Source: Anaerofustis sp.
GTDB lineage: Bacteria; Bacillota; Clostridia; Eubacteriales; Anaerofustaceae
Reading direction: 5' to 3'
Assembly: GCF_019420015.1 (NCBI RefSeq)
Contig: NZ_JAHZIA010000039.1
Location: 97,303 to 161,302, forward strand
DNA length: 64,000 nt
A program made the translations under genes and the position numbers. Positions 29,581-38,095 of this stretch are shown here, piece after piece. The notes beneath the pieces were generated by a model. The model worked only from the letters and a program-made list of their open reading frames with translations, was not told where the DNA came from and did no database searches. The stretch's first letter is position 1; each line of letters opens with the position of its first letter.

Positions 29581-30258
29581 ATGAACGATATCAATATAAA
29601 CGAATGGATGGAATCATTTAAAGAAAAAATAATAGATTCATTTGGTGAAAGAGTGGAATTTATAGGAATCCAAGGAAGCAGAGGCAGACATGAAGAAAGA
29701 AAAGACAGTGACATCGATGTTGTTGTAATACTTGATACACTTAAAACGAAAGACTTGGATAAATATGAACAAACCATAAACAAAATGGAAAACAGAAATC
29801 TTATTTGCGGTTTTATCTCCGGAATTGAAGAAATAAAAAACTGGGATAAGTCAGACCTTTTTCAGTTTTACTACGATACTTCTCCGGTATACAAAAATAT
29901 CGATTTTATAAAATCAATAATTAAAAAAGATGATATAAAAAGAATGATACATCTCAGTTCATGTAATATATATCATATGGCAGTGCACAATTATATACAC
30001 GAGAAAAACATTGAAATACTAAAATCATTATATAAATCCCTGTCTTTTATAATTAAAGCAAAATATTTTTATGAAAGCAGTAAATATATAAAACAAAATA
30101 AAGAACTGGCAAACTGTATGAGTAACACGGATAAAGAAATATTTAGTATTTATCTAAATTTTGACAATAATATTGATAAAAACAATAAATATTTTAAAGA
30201 TTACTCGGAAATGATAATAAATTATACATCGACAATCATAAAAAACTACAGTATGTAA
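29581..30258 (+). CDS. Nucleotidyltransferase-fold protein of unknown substrate
   Basis: 225 residues. The N-terminal ~110 residues carry the polymerase-beta-like signature GSRGRHEERKDSDIDVVV, with Gly32-Ser33 and metal-binding Asp44/Asp46; the rest is helical and resembles the C-terminal domain of KNTase/AadA-like or DUF4037-like proteins. Such proteins transfer a nucleotide to small molecules or proteins, but the substrate cannot be read from the sequence. It could be an antibiotic nucleotidyltransferase-like gene or a housekeeping paralogue. Strong AGGAGG site; single gene. Confidence 0.75.
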   Translation: MNDININEWMESFKEKIIDSFGERVEFIGIQGSRGRHEERKDSDIDVVVILDTLKTKDLDKYEQTINKMENRNLICGFISGIEEIKNWDKSDLFQFYYDTSPVYKNIDFIKSIIKKDDIKRMIHLSSCNIYHMAVHNYIHEKNIEILKSLYKSLSFIIKAKYFYESSKYIKQNKELANCMSNTDKEIFSIYLNFDNNIDKNNKYFKDYSEMIINYTSTIIKNYSM

Positions 30259-30292
30259 AAGTGCTTTAATAAAATACTTTATTAAAGCACTT
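30259..30292. terminator. Long hairpin between the nucleotidyltransferase and the YtxH-like gene
   Basis: AAGTGCTTTAATAAA and TTTATTAAAGCACTT form a 15-bp perfect stem with a 4-base loop. A short T run follows on the minus strand, so it mainly suits the minus-strand gene but may serve both convergent genes. Confidence 0.75.
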
Positions 30293-30320
30293 ACCAAACT
30301 CCCCTTAAATAAACAAATCT

Positions 30321-30512
30321 TTAGTTTTTCATAGACATAGTAACATCTTTTATCTCATCCGCCGCTTCTTTTGCCGCCTTTTCAACTGCATTTTTCATTT
30401 TTTTCATAGGTTTCTTCAATTCTTTGTTTGAAGCAACATACGAAGCCAAACTAACTCCGGCTATAAGCCCTGTGGTTACACCTGTTATCATTGACATTGT
30501 GGTTCTTCTCAT
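30321..30512 (-). CDS. Small YtxH-like membrane-anchored protein
   Basis: 63 residues: an N-terminal glycine-rich hydrophobic segment (about 7-27, ITGVTTGLIAGVSLASYVA) and a charged, lysine/alanine-rich amphipathic helix. This arrangement is that of small YtxH-type envelope proteins. AGGAAG precedes the ATG. Role unknown; no operon partner. Confidence 0.7.
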   Translation of the reverse strand: MRRTTMSMITGVTTGLIAGVSLASYVASNKELKKPMKKMKNAVEKAAKEAADEIKDVTMSMKN

Positions 30513-30622
30513 ATTTTTACTTCCTTTCTTAAATTTTATTCATATTTATTGTTCCATTTTTAATTTGCTATGATACAATAAAAAAGAAATTAATCTAGGT
30601 AAAATAAGTTAAGGTAAAATTT

Positions 30623-31288
30623 ATGAAAACAAAAAAAGAAACTTTGGAAATTATAGATTTATTAAGCGAACATTACGGAGAGTATAAATGCGGTCTTGAG
30701 TTCAAATCTCCTTTTGAACTTTTAATAGCAACGATATTGTCGGCACAATGTACAGATGAAAGAGTTAATATAGTCACAAAAAAACTTTTTGCGGTCGCAA
30801 ATACTCCTAGTCAAATACTGGAACTTGGAGAGTCAAAGCTTCACGAATATATAAAAAGCTGCGGTCTTTCAAATACAAAAGCAAAAAATATAATGAAAAC
30901 ATGTTTTACATTATGTAATGATTACGACGAAGAAGTACCAAGCACAATGGAAGAACTAATCAAACTAAACGGAGTCGGAAGAAAAACAGCAAATGTAGTT
31001 ATGTCCAATGCGTTCGGAATTCCTGCAATAGCAGTTGACACACATGTTCAAAGGGTATCAAACAGAATAGGACTTGCAAAAAGCGATGACGTATTAAAAA
31101 CGGAAGAAACCCTTATGAAAAAAATACCTAAAGAGTACTGGTCCGATGCACATCACTGGATTATCTGGCATGGCAGAAAAATATGTAATGCAAGAAATCC
31201 CAAATGTAATGAATGTATGTTAAACAGCTTATGTGATTTTTATAAAAAAAATCAAAAAAATAAAACAGAGAAGACCTGTAATGCATAA
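30623..31288 (+). CDS. nth: Endonuclease III
   Basis: 221 residues. Helix-hairpin-helix LNGVGRKTANVV with catalytic Lys121, catalytic Asp139 in AVDTHVQRVS, and a C-terminal [4Fe-4S] cluster with CX6CX2CX5C (CNARNPKCNECMLNSLC). It removes oxidised pyrimidines and cuts abasic sites. Converges on phoR with a shared terminator. Confidence 0.96.
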   Translation: MKTKKETLEIIDLLSEHYGEYKCGLEFKSPFELLIATILSAQCTDERVNIVTKKLFAVANTPSQILELGESKLHEYIKSCGLSNTKAKNIMKTCFTLCNDYDEEVPSTMEELIKLNGVGRKTANVVMSNAFGIPAIAVDTHVQRVSNRIGLAKSDDVLKTEETLMKKIPKEYWSDAHHWIIWHGRKICNARNPKCNECMLNSLCDFYKKNQKNKTEKTCNA

Positions 31289-31340
31289 ATTTATATTATT
31301 TTTTAATATATAAAATCTTTATTTAAAAAAATAATAATTA

Positions 31341-31372
31341 AAATAAGAACAGAATTAATTCTGTTCTTATTT
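31341..31372. terminator. Bidirectional terminator between nth and phoR
   Basis: AAATAAGAACAGAAT and ATTCTGTTCTTATTT form a near-perfect palindrome with T runs at both ends; the phoR stop codon lies in the right arm. Confidence 0.85.
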
Positions 31373-32614
31373 TTGTACCAAATTGAATGACAATGTAAAT
31401 GTTGTTCCGGCATTATATACAGATCTTACATCTATATCACCGCCATATTTCATCACAATTCTTTTTACTATCGAAAGCCCAAGTCCCGAACCCTCTACCT
31501 TTCGGTTACGGCTTTTATCTACTCTGTAAAACCTTTCAAATATATGAGATAAATCTTCTTCTTTTATCCCTATACCGGTATCTCGTATCGTAATCACAGC
31601 TTTTTTCTTAATACTTTTTACGTCAATATATATTTTACCGTTGTCTTTATTGTATTTGATTCCATTTTCGATTATATTAGTAAAAGCTCTAAGTATATCT
31701 TCATGTCTGCCCATTATTATCGCATCTTTTAAATCCAAATCGATTATGATATTTTTTTCGATTATCTTATAATCCAAAATTTCAATAGCTTCTTTCACAA
31801 TATCCGAAACGTTGACTTCTTCAAGAGGCAAATCATCTTCTCCTATATCTTCCAAGCTGGACAATTTAAGAATCTCTTCAACTAAGGTATCCATTCTTAT
31901 GGCTTCCTTTTTTATTGTTTTGCTGTATTCTATTATCTTATCCTTATCATCTATAAGCCCGGAAGAAATGAGTTCCGAAAACCCTCTTATGGATGTAATG
32001 GGTGTTTTAAGTTCATGAGAAGCATTTGCAAAAAATTCTTTTTTGTAAATATCAATTGCACTTCCGAAAGGCTTTACAGAATCATTCGCAAATTTTTTTG
32101 CAGCAAACCAAGAAATTAAAAAGGAAATAATTATTGAAAGAACAAAAATTCCTATTTTTGTAAAAAGATCGCTATGTATTGTTCCCATAGGAACCATAAC
32201 TCTTAAAACATTACCGTTTTTAAGTTTAATGGCACCATACATAACTTTCTCATCAATAGTTGAAGAACTTCTTTTGGAGTATCCTTCTCCTTCTTTCAAT
32301 GCCTGCTTGACTTCCTGCCTGTCTTTATGATTTTCGCTTAAATCCTTGTGAGTCGAATCCGCCAAAACAACTCCTTTGGGAGATATTAAAGTTACTCTGT
32401 ATTTATCAGTGGATATCTTTTCCAAAAATTCCACATCTTTGTCATAATCCCCACTGAAATCATACGTTTCATTAACCGTATGCAAAAAAGCTTCTATTGT
32501 TGTATGATAACCATTGTCTTGGGTTTTAGACAAAACAAAAATGAAAGAAAAACTCAATATAAGCGTACAAATAAGACCGACAAGAAAACTTCTTATAAAT
32601 ACGAATCTTCTCAT
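31367..32614 (-). CDS. phoR: PhoR-like sensor histidine kinase
   Basis: 415 residues. Two membrane helices (about 8-30 and 150-168) flank an extracytoplasmic domain of ~115 residues, followed by HisKA with ASHELKTPITSIRG and HATPase with DTGIGI and GSGLGLSIVK. No PAS domain is visible between the second helix and HisKA, so it is shorter than B. subtilis PhoR. It ends the pst-pho operon; the TAATG overlap with phoP makes it the cognate kinase. Confidence 0.88.
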   Translation of the reverse strand: MRRFVFIRSFLVGLICTLILSFSFIFVLSKTQDNGYHTTIEAFLHTVNETYDFSGDYDKDVEFLEKISTDKYRVTLISPKGVVLADSTHKDLSENHKDRQEVKQALKEGEGYSKRSSSTIDEKVMYGAIKLKNGNVLRVMVPMGTIHSDLFTKIGIFVLSIIISFLISWFAAKKFANDSVKPFGSAIDIYKKEFFANASHELKTPITSIRGFSELISSGLIDDKDKIIEYSKTIKKEAIRMDTLVEEILKLSSLEDIGEDDLPLEEVNVSDIVKEAIEILDYKIIEKNIIIDLDLKDAIIMGRHEDILRAFTNIIENGIKYNKDNGKIYIDVKSIKKKAVITIRDTGIGIKEEDLSHIFERFYRVDKSRNRKVEGSGLGLSIVKRIVMKYGGDIDVRSVYNAGTTFTLSFNLVQK

Positions 32615-33294
32615 TATCCCAGTTTATACCCTATTCCTCTTATGGTTTTTATATATTTATATTTATCGTCTTCACTTCCTATTTTATTTCTGAGAGTTTT
32701 CATGTGCATATCGAGAGTCCTGCTTTCACCCTCAAAGTCATATCCCCAAACCTCATTTAAAAGTTCTTCTCTCGTTACAACTCTTCCTTTATTTTCAAAC
32801 ATATAAAGAAGAATTTTATATTCTTTCTTCGTAAGAATTACTTCTTCTCCTGAATGAGTAACAAGATAATTCTCTTTATCTATAGTAATATCCTTATAAG
32901 TAAGTATATTATCTTCCTCTTTATAGCTTCTTCTAAGTACACTTTTTATCCTCGAAGAAAGCTCTAAAACGGAAAAAGGCTTGGTTACATAATCATCGGC
33001 CCCAAGTTCAAGAGCATTCACTTTATCTATTTCACTGCTTTTTGCACTTAAAATAATTATGGGAATACTTTTATATTTACTGCTGTTTTTAAGTAATTTT
33101 AGAGCGTCTACCCCGCTCATTCCTGGTAGCATTATATCAAGAAGAATAAGCTTAGGTTTTTCTTCTTTTAATGCAACCATCATATCTTCACAATTTTCAT
33201 ATACTTTTACAAAAAAATTAAATGCCTCCAATGAACATTTTAAAAGTTCACTTATATTATTGTCATCTTCGACTACGTAAATATAATTTCCCAT
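32614..33294 (-). CDS. phoP: PhoP/PhoB-like response regulator
   Basis: 226 residues. Receiver domain with VVEDD, the phosphorylation site in LILLDIMLPGMSG and VTKPF; OmpR-type winged helix ending TIRGIGYKLG. Genomic context (pst genes, phoU, phoR) and a triple PhoP-type box before pstS support phosphate control, including its own operon. Overlaps phoR by one base. Confidence 0.9.
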   Translation of the reverse strand: MGNYIYVVEDDNNISELLKCSLEAFNFFVKVYENCEDMMVALKEEKPKLILLDIMLPGMSGVDALKLLKNSSKYKSIPIIILSAKSSEIDKVNALELGADDYVTKPFSVLELSSRIKSVLRRSYKEEDNILTYKDITIDKENYLVTHSGEEVILTKKEYKILLYMFENKGRVVTREELLNEVWGYDFEGESRTLDMHMKTLRNKIGSEDDKYKYIKTIRGIGYKLG

Positions 33295-33309
33295 AATAAA
33301 TCCTTTTCC

Positions 33310-33984
33310 TTATAATAATTTCTTATTTTTATGTTCTCCCGTCAAATAGAAGATTACCCATTCACAAATATTTGTTGCATGGTCGCCTATTCTTTCAAGA
33401 TACTTAATAAGCATTAAAGTATCCATTGCAATGCCCGGAGTAATTTGATCATTTTTAAGTCCTCTTATTATATCATCTCTAACTTCATAAAACAACTCAT
33501 CCACCTCGTTGTCAGTTTTGATTGTTGTTTTAGCTAAATCTAAATTATCATTTACAAATGCAGATATACTTGATGCAACCATTTCAAGGTCAATATTTGA
33601 CATTTGTACAATTTTTTCATCTACAATTTGGAATTTTTCTTGATTTTTTTCTCTTTCATCAGGTATACAGATTGATGCTATATCAGCAGCATGATCCCCG
33701 ATTCTTTCCATATCGGTAATCATCTTCATTGCTGTTGAAATAAGTCTTAAATCAGAAGCAACCGGTTGTTGTCTTAAAATTAATTTAAGACATCTTGCTT
33801 CTATTTTTCTTTCCATTTCATTTATTGCTTTATCATTTTCAATAATATCTCTTGCAATATCTTCATCATCACTTTCAATTGCTTCAAATGAAGATTTTAT
33901 TGCTTTTTCAATCATAGAACCCATTTCAATAAGTTCATGATATAATAAATCAAGTTCTTCATCAAATCTTCTTCTTGCACTCAT
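33310..33984 (-). CDS. phoU: PhoU, phosphate transport regulator
   Basis: 224 residues made of two repeats of a three-helix bundle, each with the metal-binding pattern (E/D)xxxD: ITDMERIGDHAADI and IKYLERIGDHATNI. PhoU links the Pst transporter to PhoR and restrains phosphate uptake. Follows pstB in the operon. Confidence 0.96.
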   Translation of the reverse strand: MSARRRFDEELDLLYHELIEMGSMIEKAIKSSFEAIESDDEDIARDIIENDKAINEMERKIEARCLKLILRQQPVASDLRLISTAMKMITDMERIGDHAADIASICIPDEREKNQEKFQIVDEKIVQMSNIDLEMVASSISAFVNDNLDLAKTTIKTDNEVDELFYEVRDDIIRGLKNDQITPGIAMDTLMLIKYLERIGDHATNICEWVIFYLTGEHKNKKLL

Positions 33985-34026
33985 TTATATATTTCTCCTT
34001 CCTGTTTGATAAATTATCATTAAGTA

Positions 34027-34788
34027 TCAACCAAATCTTCCTGTTATGTACTCTTCTGTTTTTGGATGCTCAGGATTAGCAAACAAAGAAGAAGTTTTAT
34101 TGTATTCAATTAATTCACCAAGCAAGAAAAACGCTGTTTTATCAGAAATTCTCGCAGCTTGTTGCATATTATGAGTTACAATTACAACAGTATATTTCTT
34201 TTTAAGGTCAAATACAAGCTCTTCTATCTTCATTGTGGAAATAGGGTCCAGAGCTGAAGTTGGTTCATCCATAAGAAGTATCTCAGGTTCAACGGCTAAT
34301 GCTCTGGCAATACAAAGTCTTTGTTGTTGACCACCTGATAAACCAAAAGCAGATTTTTTAAGTCTGTCTTTTACTTCGTCAAATAAAGCAGCACCCCTCA
34401 AACTTCTTTCTACGATTTCATCAAGTTCGCTTTTGTTTTTTATACCATGCACTCTGGGACCATAGGCTATATTATCATATATACTCATGGGAAACGGATT
34501 CGGCTTTTGAAATACCATTCCTACTTTTTTTCTAAGTAAAGTTACGTCAATATCATTATCATATATATTTTCATTATCAATTAATATTTCCCCGGTAATT
34601 TTTACTCCTTCAACCAAATCATTCATTCTGTTGAGACTCTTTAAATATGTAGATTTACCGCATCCACTGGGACCTATTAATGATACTACTTCATTTTCTA
34701 AAATATCCATGTTTATATTTTTTAAAGCATGGTTTTCTGAATAATAAAGATTCATATCTTTAGTAATAATCTTCTTTCTGTTTTCCAT
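34027..34788 (-). CDS. pstB: Phosphate ABC transporter ATP-binding protein
   Basis: 253 residues. Walker [11 protein letters not shown]-loop [10 protein letters not shown], signature LSGGQQQR, Walker [13 protein letters not shown]-loop VTHNMQQA. PstB-specific features include LNRMNDLV and the C-terminal [10 protein letters not shown]. Energises PstCA. Confidence 0.97.
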   Translation of the reverse strand: MENRKKIITKDMNLYYSENHALKNINMDILENEVVSLIGPSGCGKSTYLKSLNRMNDLVEGVKITGEILIDNENIYDNDIDVTLLRKKVGMVFQKPNPFPMSIYDNIAYGPRVHGIKNKSELDEIVERSLRGAALFDEVKDRLKKSAFGLSGGQQQRLCIARALAVEPEILLMDEPTSALDPISTMKIEELVFDLKKKYTVVIVTHNMQQAARISDKTAFFLLGELIEYNKTSSLFANPEHPKTEEYITGRFG

Positions 34789-34796
34789 TTTTCCTC

Positions 34797-35645
34797 CTAC
34801 TTAGCTTCCAATTTCTTTGAAAGCAATCTCGCTGATACATTTATTATTAAAACAATAACTATAAGTATACTTGCAAGGGCAAAACATACTGATAAATTTT
34901 CTCCACGTGATGCATATAAATAAAGTTGAACGGTAAGTGTTGCACCGCTTTTGAATATTTGACTTACTATGCCGTCAGTCAACATATATCCCATACCCGA
35001 TGTGAATATAAGCGCCGCACTTTCACCTACAACTTTACCTATACTTAAAATTACCGCGGTCACAATACCCGGCATAGAACACGGAAGCAAAATAGTTCTA
35101 ATAAGATGAATCTTTCTCGCCCCCATACCAAGCGCCCCTTCTCTGTACATATCCGGTACGCTGCTCAATGCTTCCTGAGTTGTTCTTATAAGTGTCGGAA
35201 GAACCATAATTGCAAGAGTAAGAGAACCCGATAAAATCGAAACTCCAAAACCGCAAAATATACTAAAAAACATATAACCAAACAGACCGTATATAATTGA
35301 AGGTATTCCTGCCAATGTTTGAGTCGTAAACTCAACCAATCTTACCAATTTACTGTCTTTTTTTGCATATTCATTCAGATATATAGCACTGCCTATTCCG
35401 ATAGGAACAGATATAAGAAGAGTAAGCACTATCATATAAAGAGTATTTACAATCATTGGAAGCACACCGACTGTACCCTTAAGTTCACTGGGAGCAGTGG
35501 TTAACATTTCCAGGTTTATGCTGCCTACCCCTTTAAATAACACATACAATACCAAAGACAGTGCAAGTAATGCAGTAAATCCTGCGCAAAAAACAATTAA
35601 AGATTTTAGTATGTTGTCACCTATTCTTAATTTTTTACTTTTCAT
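34797..35645 (-). CDS. pstA: Phosphate ABC transporter permease PstA
   Basis: 282 residues from the ATG at 35645, six bases after AGGAGGG; an upstream in-frame start at 35669 would overlap pstC and precede that site. Six predicted helices and the permease EAA-like loop [21 protein letters not shown]. Forms the phosphate channel with PstC. Confidence 0.95.
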   Translation of the reverse strand: MKSKKLRIGDNILKSLIVFCAGFTALLALSLVLYVLFKGVGSINLEMLTTAPSELKGTVGVLPMIVNTLYMIVLTLLISVPIGIGSAIYLNEYAKKDSKLVRLVEFTTQTLAGIPSIIYGLFGYMFFSIFCGFGVSILSGSLTLAIMVLPTLIRTTQEALSSVPDMYREGALGMGARKIHLIRTILLPCSMPGIVTAVILSIGKVVGESAALIFTSGMGYMLTDGIVSQIFKSGATLTVQLYLYASRGENLSVCFALASILIVIVLIINVSARLLSKKLEAK

Positions 35646-35661
35646 CATTACCCTCCTGTCT

Positions 35662-36549
35662 TTAATCATATTTTTTATCAGCTTTGTTTAATATACTGTT
35701 TAATATTAAATTGATTGCCATAATAAATACAAAAAGAACCAATCCTATTGCAAACAAAGCATCTCTGTGTGTTCCAACGGCATATGACATTTCCGAAACG
35801 ATACCGCTTGTCATGAGTCTTACAGAACCGAACAATTTCGGTAAATTAACACTGTTACCCGTCACCATAATCACAGCCATTGTTTCTCCTATAGCTCTTC
35901 CTATACCGAGAACTATACCTGTTGTTATACCGCTTCTTGCAGCTGGAATTAAAATTTTAAAAATTGTTTGTATTTTTGTTGCTCCAAGTCCCAAAGACGC
36001 TTCTTTATATTCGCTCGGAAGAGCTCTAAGGCTATCTTCACTGATTGTCACGATTGTCGGAAGTATCATAATAGCCAATACAATCATTCCCGTAAACAGA
36101 CATGCACCGTAAGATAAGCCAAACACATCTGCAATAAAAGGGACCAGTAATATAAGTCCGACAAATCCGTAAATTACAGAAGGGATACCGGCAAGAATTT
36201 CAATAAAAGGTCTGATAAAATTTGCCACCTTTTTATTAGCTATCTCACTTAAAAACACTGCAGTCAGTATACCAATGGGAACACCTATTACTATAGCTCC
36301 GATTGTTGCGCAAATACTTGAAAGTATCATTGGGAAAATTCCAAAGCTCGGATTTGAACCCGTCGGATTCCACTCAGTACCAAACAGAAAATTAAAAAAA
36401 CCAACTTCTTTCATAACGGGAGCTCCTGAAATTATCATATACAAACTTATGACAACTACACTGATAACAGAAACAACGGCACAAAACAAAAATATTTTTT
36501 CAAACATATTAGATATTCTATCTTGTTTATGTGTATTTTTTAATTTCAT
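35662..36549 (-). CDS. pstC: Phosphate ABC transporter permease PstC
   Basis: 295 residues, six helices, with the EAA-like loop DSLRALPSEYKEASLGLGATK near the C-terminal half and the early GTEWNP motif typical of PstC. Lies 16 bases before pstA and about 80 bases after pstS, with a strong hairpin in between. Confidence 0.95.
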   Translation of the reverse strand: MKLKNTHKQDRISNMFEKIFLFCAVVSVISVVVISLYMIISGAPVMKEVGFFNFLFGTEWNPTGSNPSFGIFPMILSSICATIGAIVIGVPIGILTAVFLSEIANKKVANFIRPFIEILAGIPSVIYGFVGLILLVPFIADVFGLSYGACLFTGMIVLAIMILPTIVTISEDSLRALPSEYKEASLGLGATKIQTIFKILIPAARSGITTGIVLGIGRAIGETMAVIMVTGNSVNLPKLFGSVRLMTSGIVSEMSYAVGTHRDALFAIGLVLFVFIMAINLILNSILNKADKKYD

Positions 36550-36567
36550 GTACTTACCTCTTTAACG

Positions 36568-36601
36568 AAACATTAATGCACCATAAGGTGCATTAATGTT
36601 T
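36568..36601 (-). other. 15-bp stem-loop between pstS and pstC
   Basis: AAACATTAATGCACC and GGTGCATTAATGTTT flank the 4-base loop ATAA. There is no long U tract, so it is more likely an RNA-stabilising or processing hairpin, or a leaky terminator, that keeps pstS transcript in excess over the permease genes. Confidence 0.7.
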
Positions 36602-36628
36602 GTAATTATTTATGTTGTTTTTATAATC

Positions 36629-37426
36629 TTATTTCACTTTTACAAAATGACTGCTTTCAACGATACCTTGACCGTCCGCACTTAACATATATTCAACAAA
36701 AGCTTTAACTTCACTTGAAGCATCACCTTTTGTAACAACTATAAACGGTCTTTGTACTTTATAGCTTCCGTCAGAAACTGTTTTTTCGCTTGGTTCCACT
36801 CCATCTACACTTACTGCTTTAAGTTCATCGTCTACATAACCCAAAGACATATAACCTATAGCACCAGGAGTAGAAGCAACTGTAGATTTAACTTGACCCG
36901 TTTCATTAAGTTCCGCTTTATACTGACATTTTTCTTCAACGCCAAGGATACTTTCGAAACCATCTCTTGTACCGCTGCCTGCTTCTCTTCCCACAACTAC
37001 GATTTCCTCATCGGCACCACCAACATCTTTCCAGTTTGTGATCTTACCTGTGTATATATCGGCAATCTGCTTACTTGTTAATTTCTCAACTTTATTATCT
37101 TTGTTTACTACAATAGCTATACCGTCAATTGCAACTTGATATTCTGTTAAGCCTTCCTGTTTCTCTTCATCTTTTAAATCTCTGCTTAACATACCGATTT
37201 GAGCACTTCCGTCAACAACACTTGTAATTCCGGCAGAAGAGCCTCCACCTTGAACATCAATTGTTACGTCATTGTTCAATTGATAAGCTTCTCCCCACGC
37301 TTTTGCAACGCTTTCCATTGACGTTGAACCTGCCATTGTAATTGTACCTGAGCCTGATGAACCGCATCCTGCAAAACCAAATAAACATAATGCTGCGATA
37401 CCTACAGCCAATAATTTCTTTTTCAT
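36629..37426 (-). CDS. pstS: Phosphate-binding lipoprotein PstS
   Basis: 265 residues. Lipoprotein signal with lipobox ending in Cys21 (FGFAGC), then a glycine/serine linker and the PBP-like domain. Phosphate-binding segments: AGSTSME, SRDLKD and GREAGSGTRDGFE. First gene of the operon; GAGG site before the ATG. Confidence 0.96.
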   Translation of the reverse strand: MKKKLLAVGIAALCLFGFAGCGSSGSGTITMAGSTSMESVAKAWGEAYQLNNDVTIDVQGGGSSAGITSVVDGSAQIGMLSRDLKDEEKQEGLTEYQVAIDGIAIVVNKDNKVEKLTSKQIADIYTGKITNWKDVGGADEEIVVVGREAGSGTRDGFESILGVEEKCQYKAELNETGQVKSTVASTPGAIGYMSLGYVDDELKAVSVDGVEPSEKTVSDGSYKVQRPFIVVTKGDASSEVKAFVEYMLSADGQGIVESSHFVKVK

Positions 37427-37500
37427 TTCTTATTTCCTCTTTCTTTTGATTATTATGTGGATATAATATATCAATAACAAAACTTGAGAAATCACATTTA

Positions 37501-37528
37501 AGTAAATATAATGTAAAAAAAACGTAAA
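37501..37528 (-). promoter_or_regulatory. PhoP box: three 11-bp-spaced TTTAC repeats
   Basis: On the minus strand TTTACG, TTTACA and TTTACT occur at 37523-37528, 37512-37517 and 37501-37506, exactly 11 bp apart. This is the phased direct-repeat pattern of PhoP/PhoB sites. It lies about 75 bases upstream of the pstS ATG with an AT-rich promoter region in between (TATATTATA near 37455). Confidence 0.8.
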
Positions 37529-37965
37529 GAAAGATTTTTTTATAACATTATTTTATTAAGTAAAAAATGAAAAAAATAACAAATTACCCTTTAATATTAA
37601 AATAAAATTAATTTATAAAACTAAAATAGGAAATTATAAGATATATACTTTATTTTATGAATAAAAAATATTAAGTGCATATTCATGTAAGAACAATTAA
37701 ACTAAAATATGCAGAAATAAAATAATATTTATTTCTGTATATAATTTTCCAAATCATAAAATCAAAAATAAAATTTTAATATCATATCAATATTTATATA
37801 AAAAGACAACCAATTTCTTACTTAAAACCAACTGTCTTTCTTATGTCTTATTCAATTTTTCCAAGTGATAACGGCATAATTTATATCACACCATGTAAAA
37901 TGCAGTTTTTCCTTGTAAATACAGCGTTTTCCGCTTAGTAGTGTATATTGTCTCTTGTTTTTTGT
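37529..37965. other. Non-coding region between the pst operon and the accessory island
   Basis: The first ~300 bases are extremely AT-rich with no gene. From about 37850 base composition changes and plus-strand text such as the CGTTATCACTTGG complement appears unrelated to the flanks; this marks the edge of the island that contains the oriT-like repeat. Short open frames here (for example a 36-codon frame on the minus strand) have no start or ribosome binding site. Confidence 0.5.
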
Positions 37966-37990
37966 GCCCCCCTTGTTAGATAACGGGGGC
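37966..37990 (-). mobile_element. Orphan oriT-like inverted repeat (Tn916/ICEBs1 type)
   Basis: On the minus strand GCCCCC (37985-37990) and GGGGGC (37966-37971) flank a spacer that contains TATCTAACA. From memory, Tn916 and ICEBs1 oriT sequences have the same plan: C-rich arm, a spacer ending in CTAACA, G-rich arm. No relaxase, coupling protein or integrase is nearby, so this would be an orphan or remnant transfer origin. Local GC is far above the surroundings. Confidence 0.6.
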
Positions 37991-38044
37991 TTGATGTTCG
38001 CTCGCAAGCTCGCTCAACTGCCGAAGTGAACCAGCCACTTAAAA

Positions 38045-38078
38045 CGGCGGAAAAATCTAAGAGATTTTCCCACCGCCG
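38045..38078 (-). terminator. Hairpin terminator after the 402-residue membrane protein gene
   Basis: On the minus strand CGGCGG...CCGCCG outer arms and AAAATCT/AGATTTT inner arms form a long stem followed by TTTT. It lies 17 bases past the stop codon at 38096. Confidence 0.75.
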
Positions 38079-38095
38079 TGTCTGGATCACTCCGT

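Noticed and set aside
37800..37850. Hairpin with AAAGACA and TGTCTTT arms as a terminator
   Set aside because: The loop is about 30 bases and the stem only seven; not convincing.
37855..37965. 36-codon minus-strand frame next to the oriT-like repeat
   Set aside because: No start codon or ribosome binding site and no family; part of the mobile-element scar at most.
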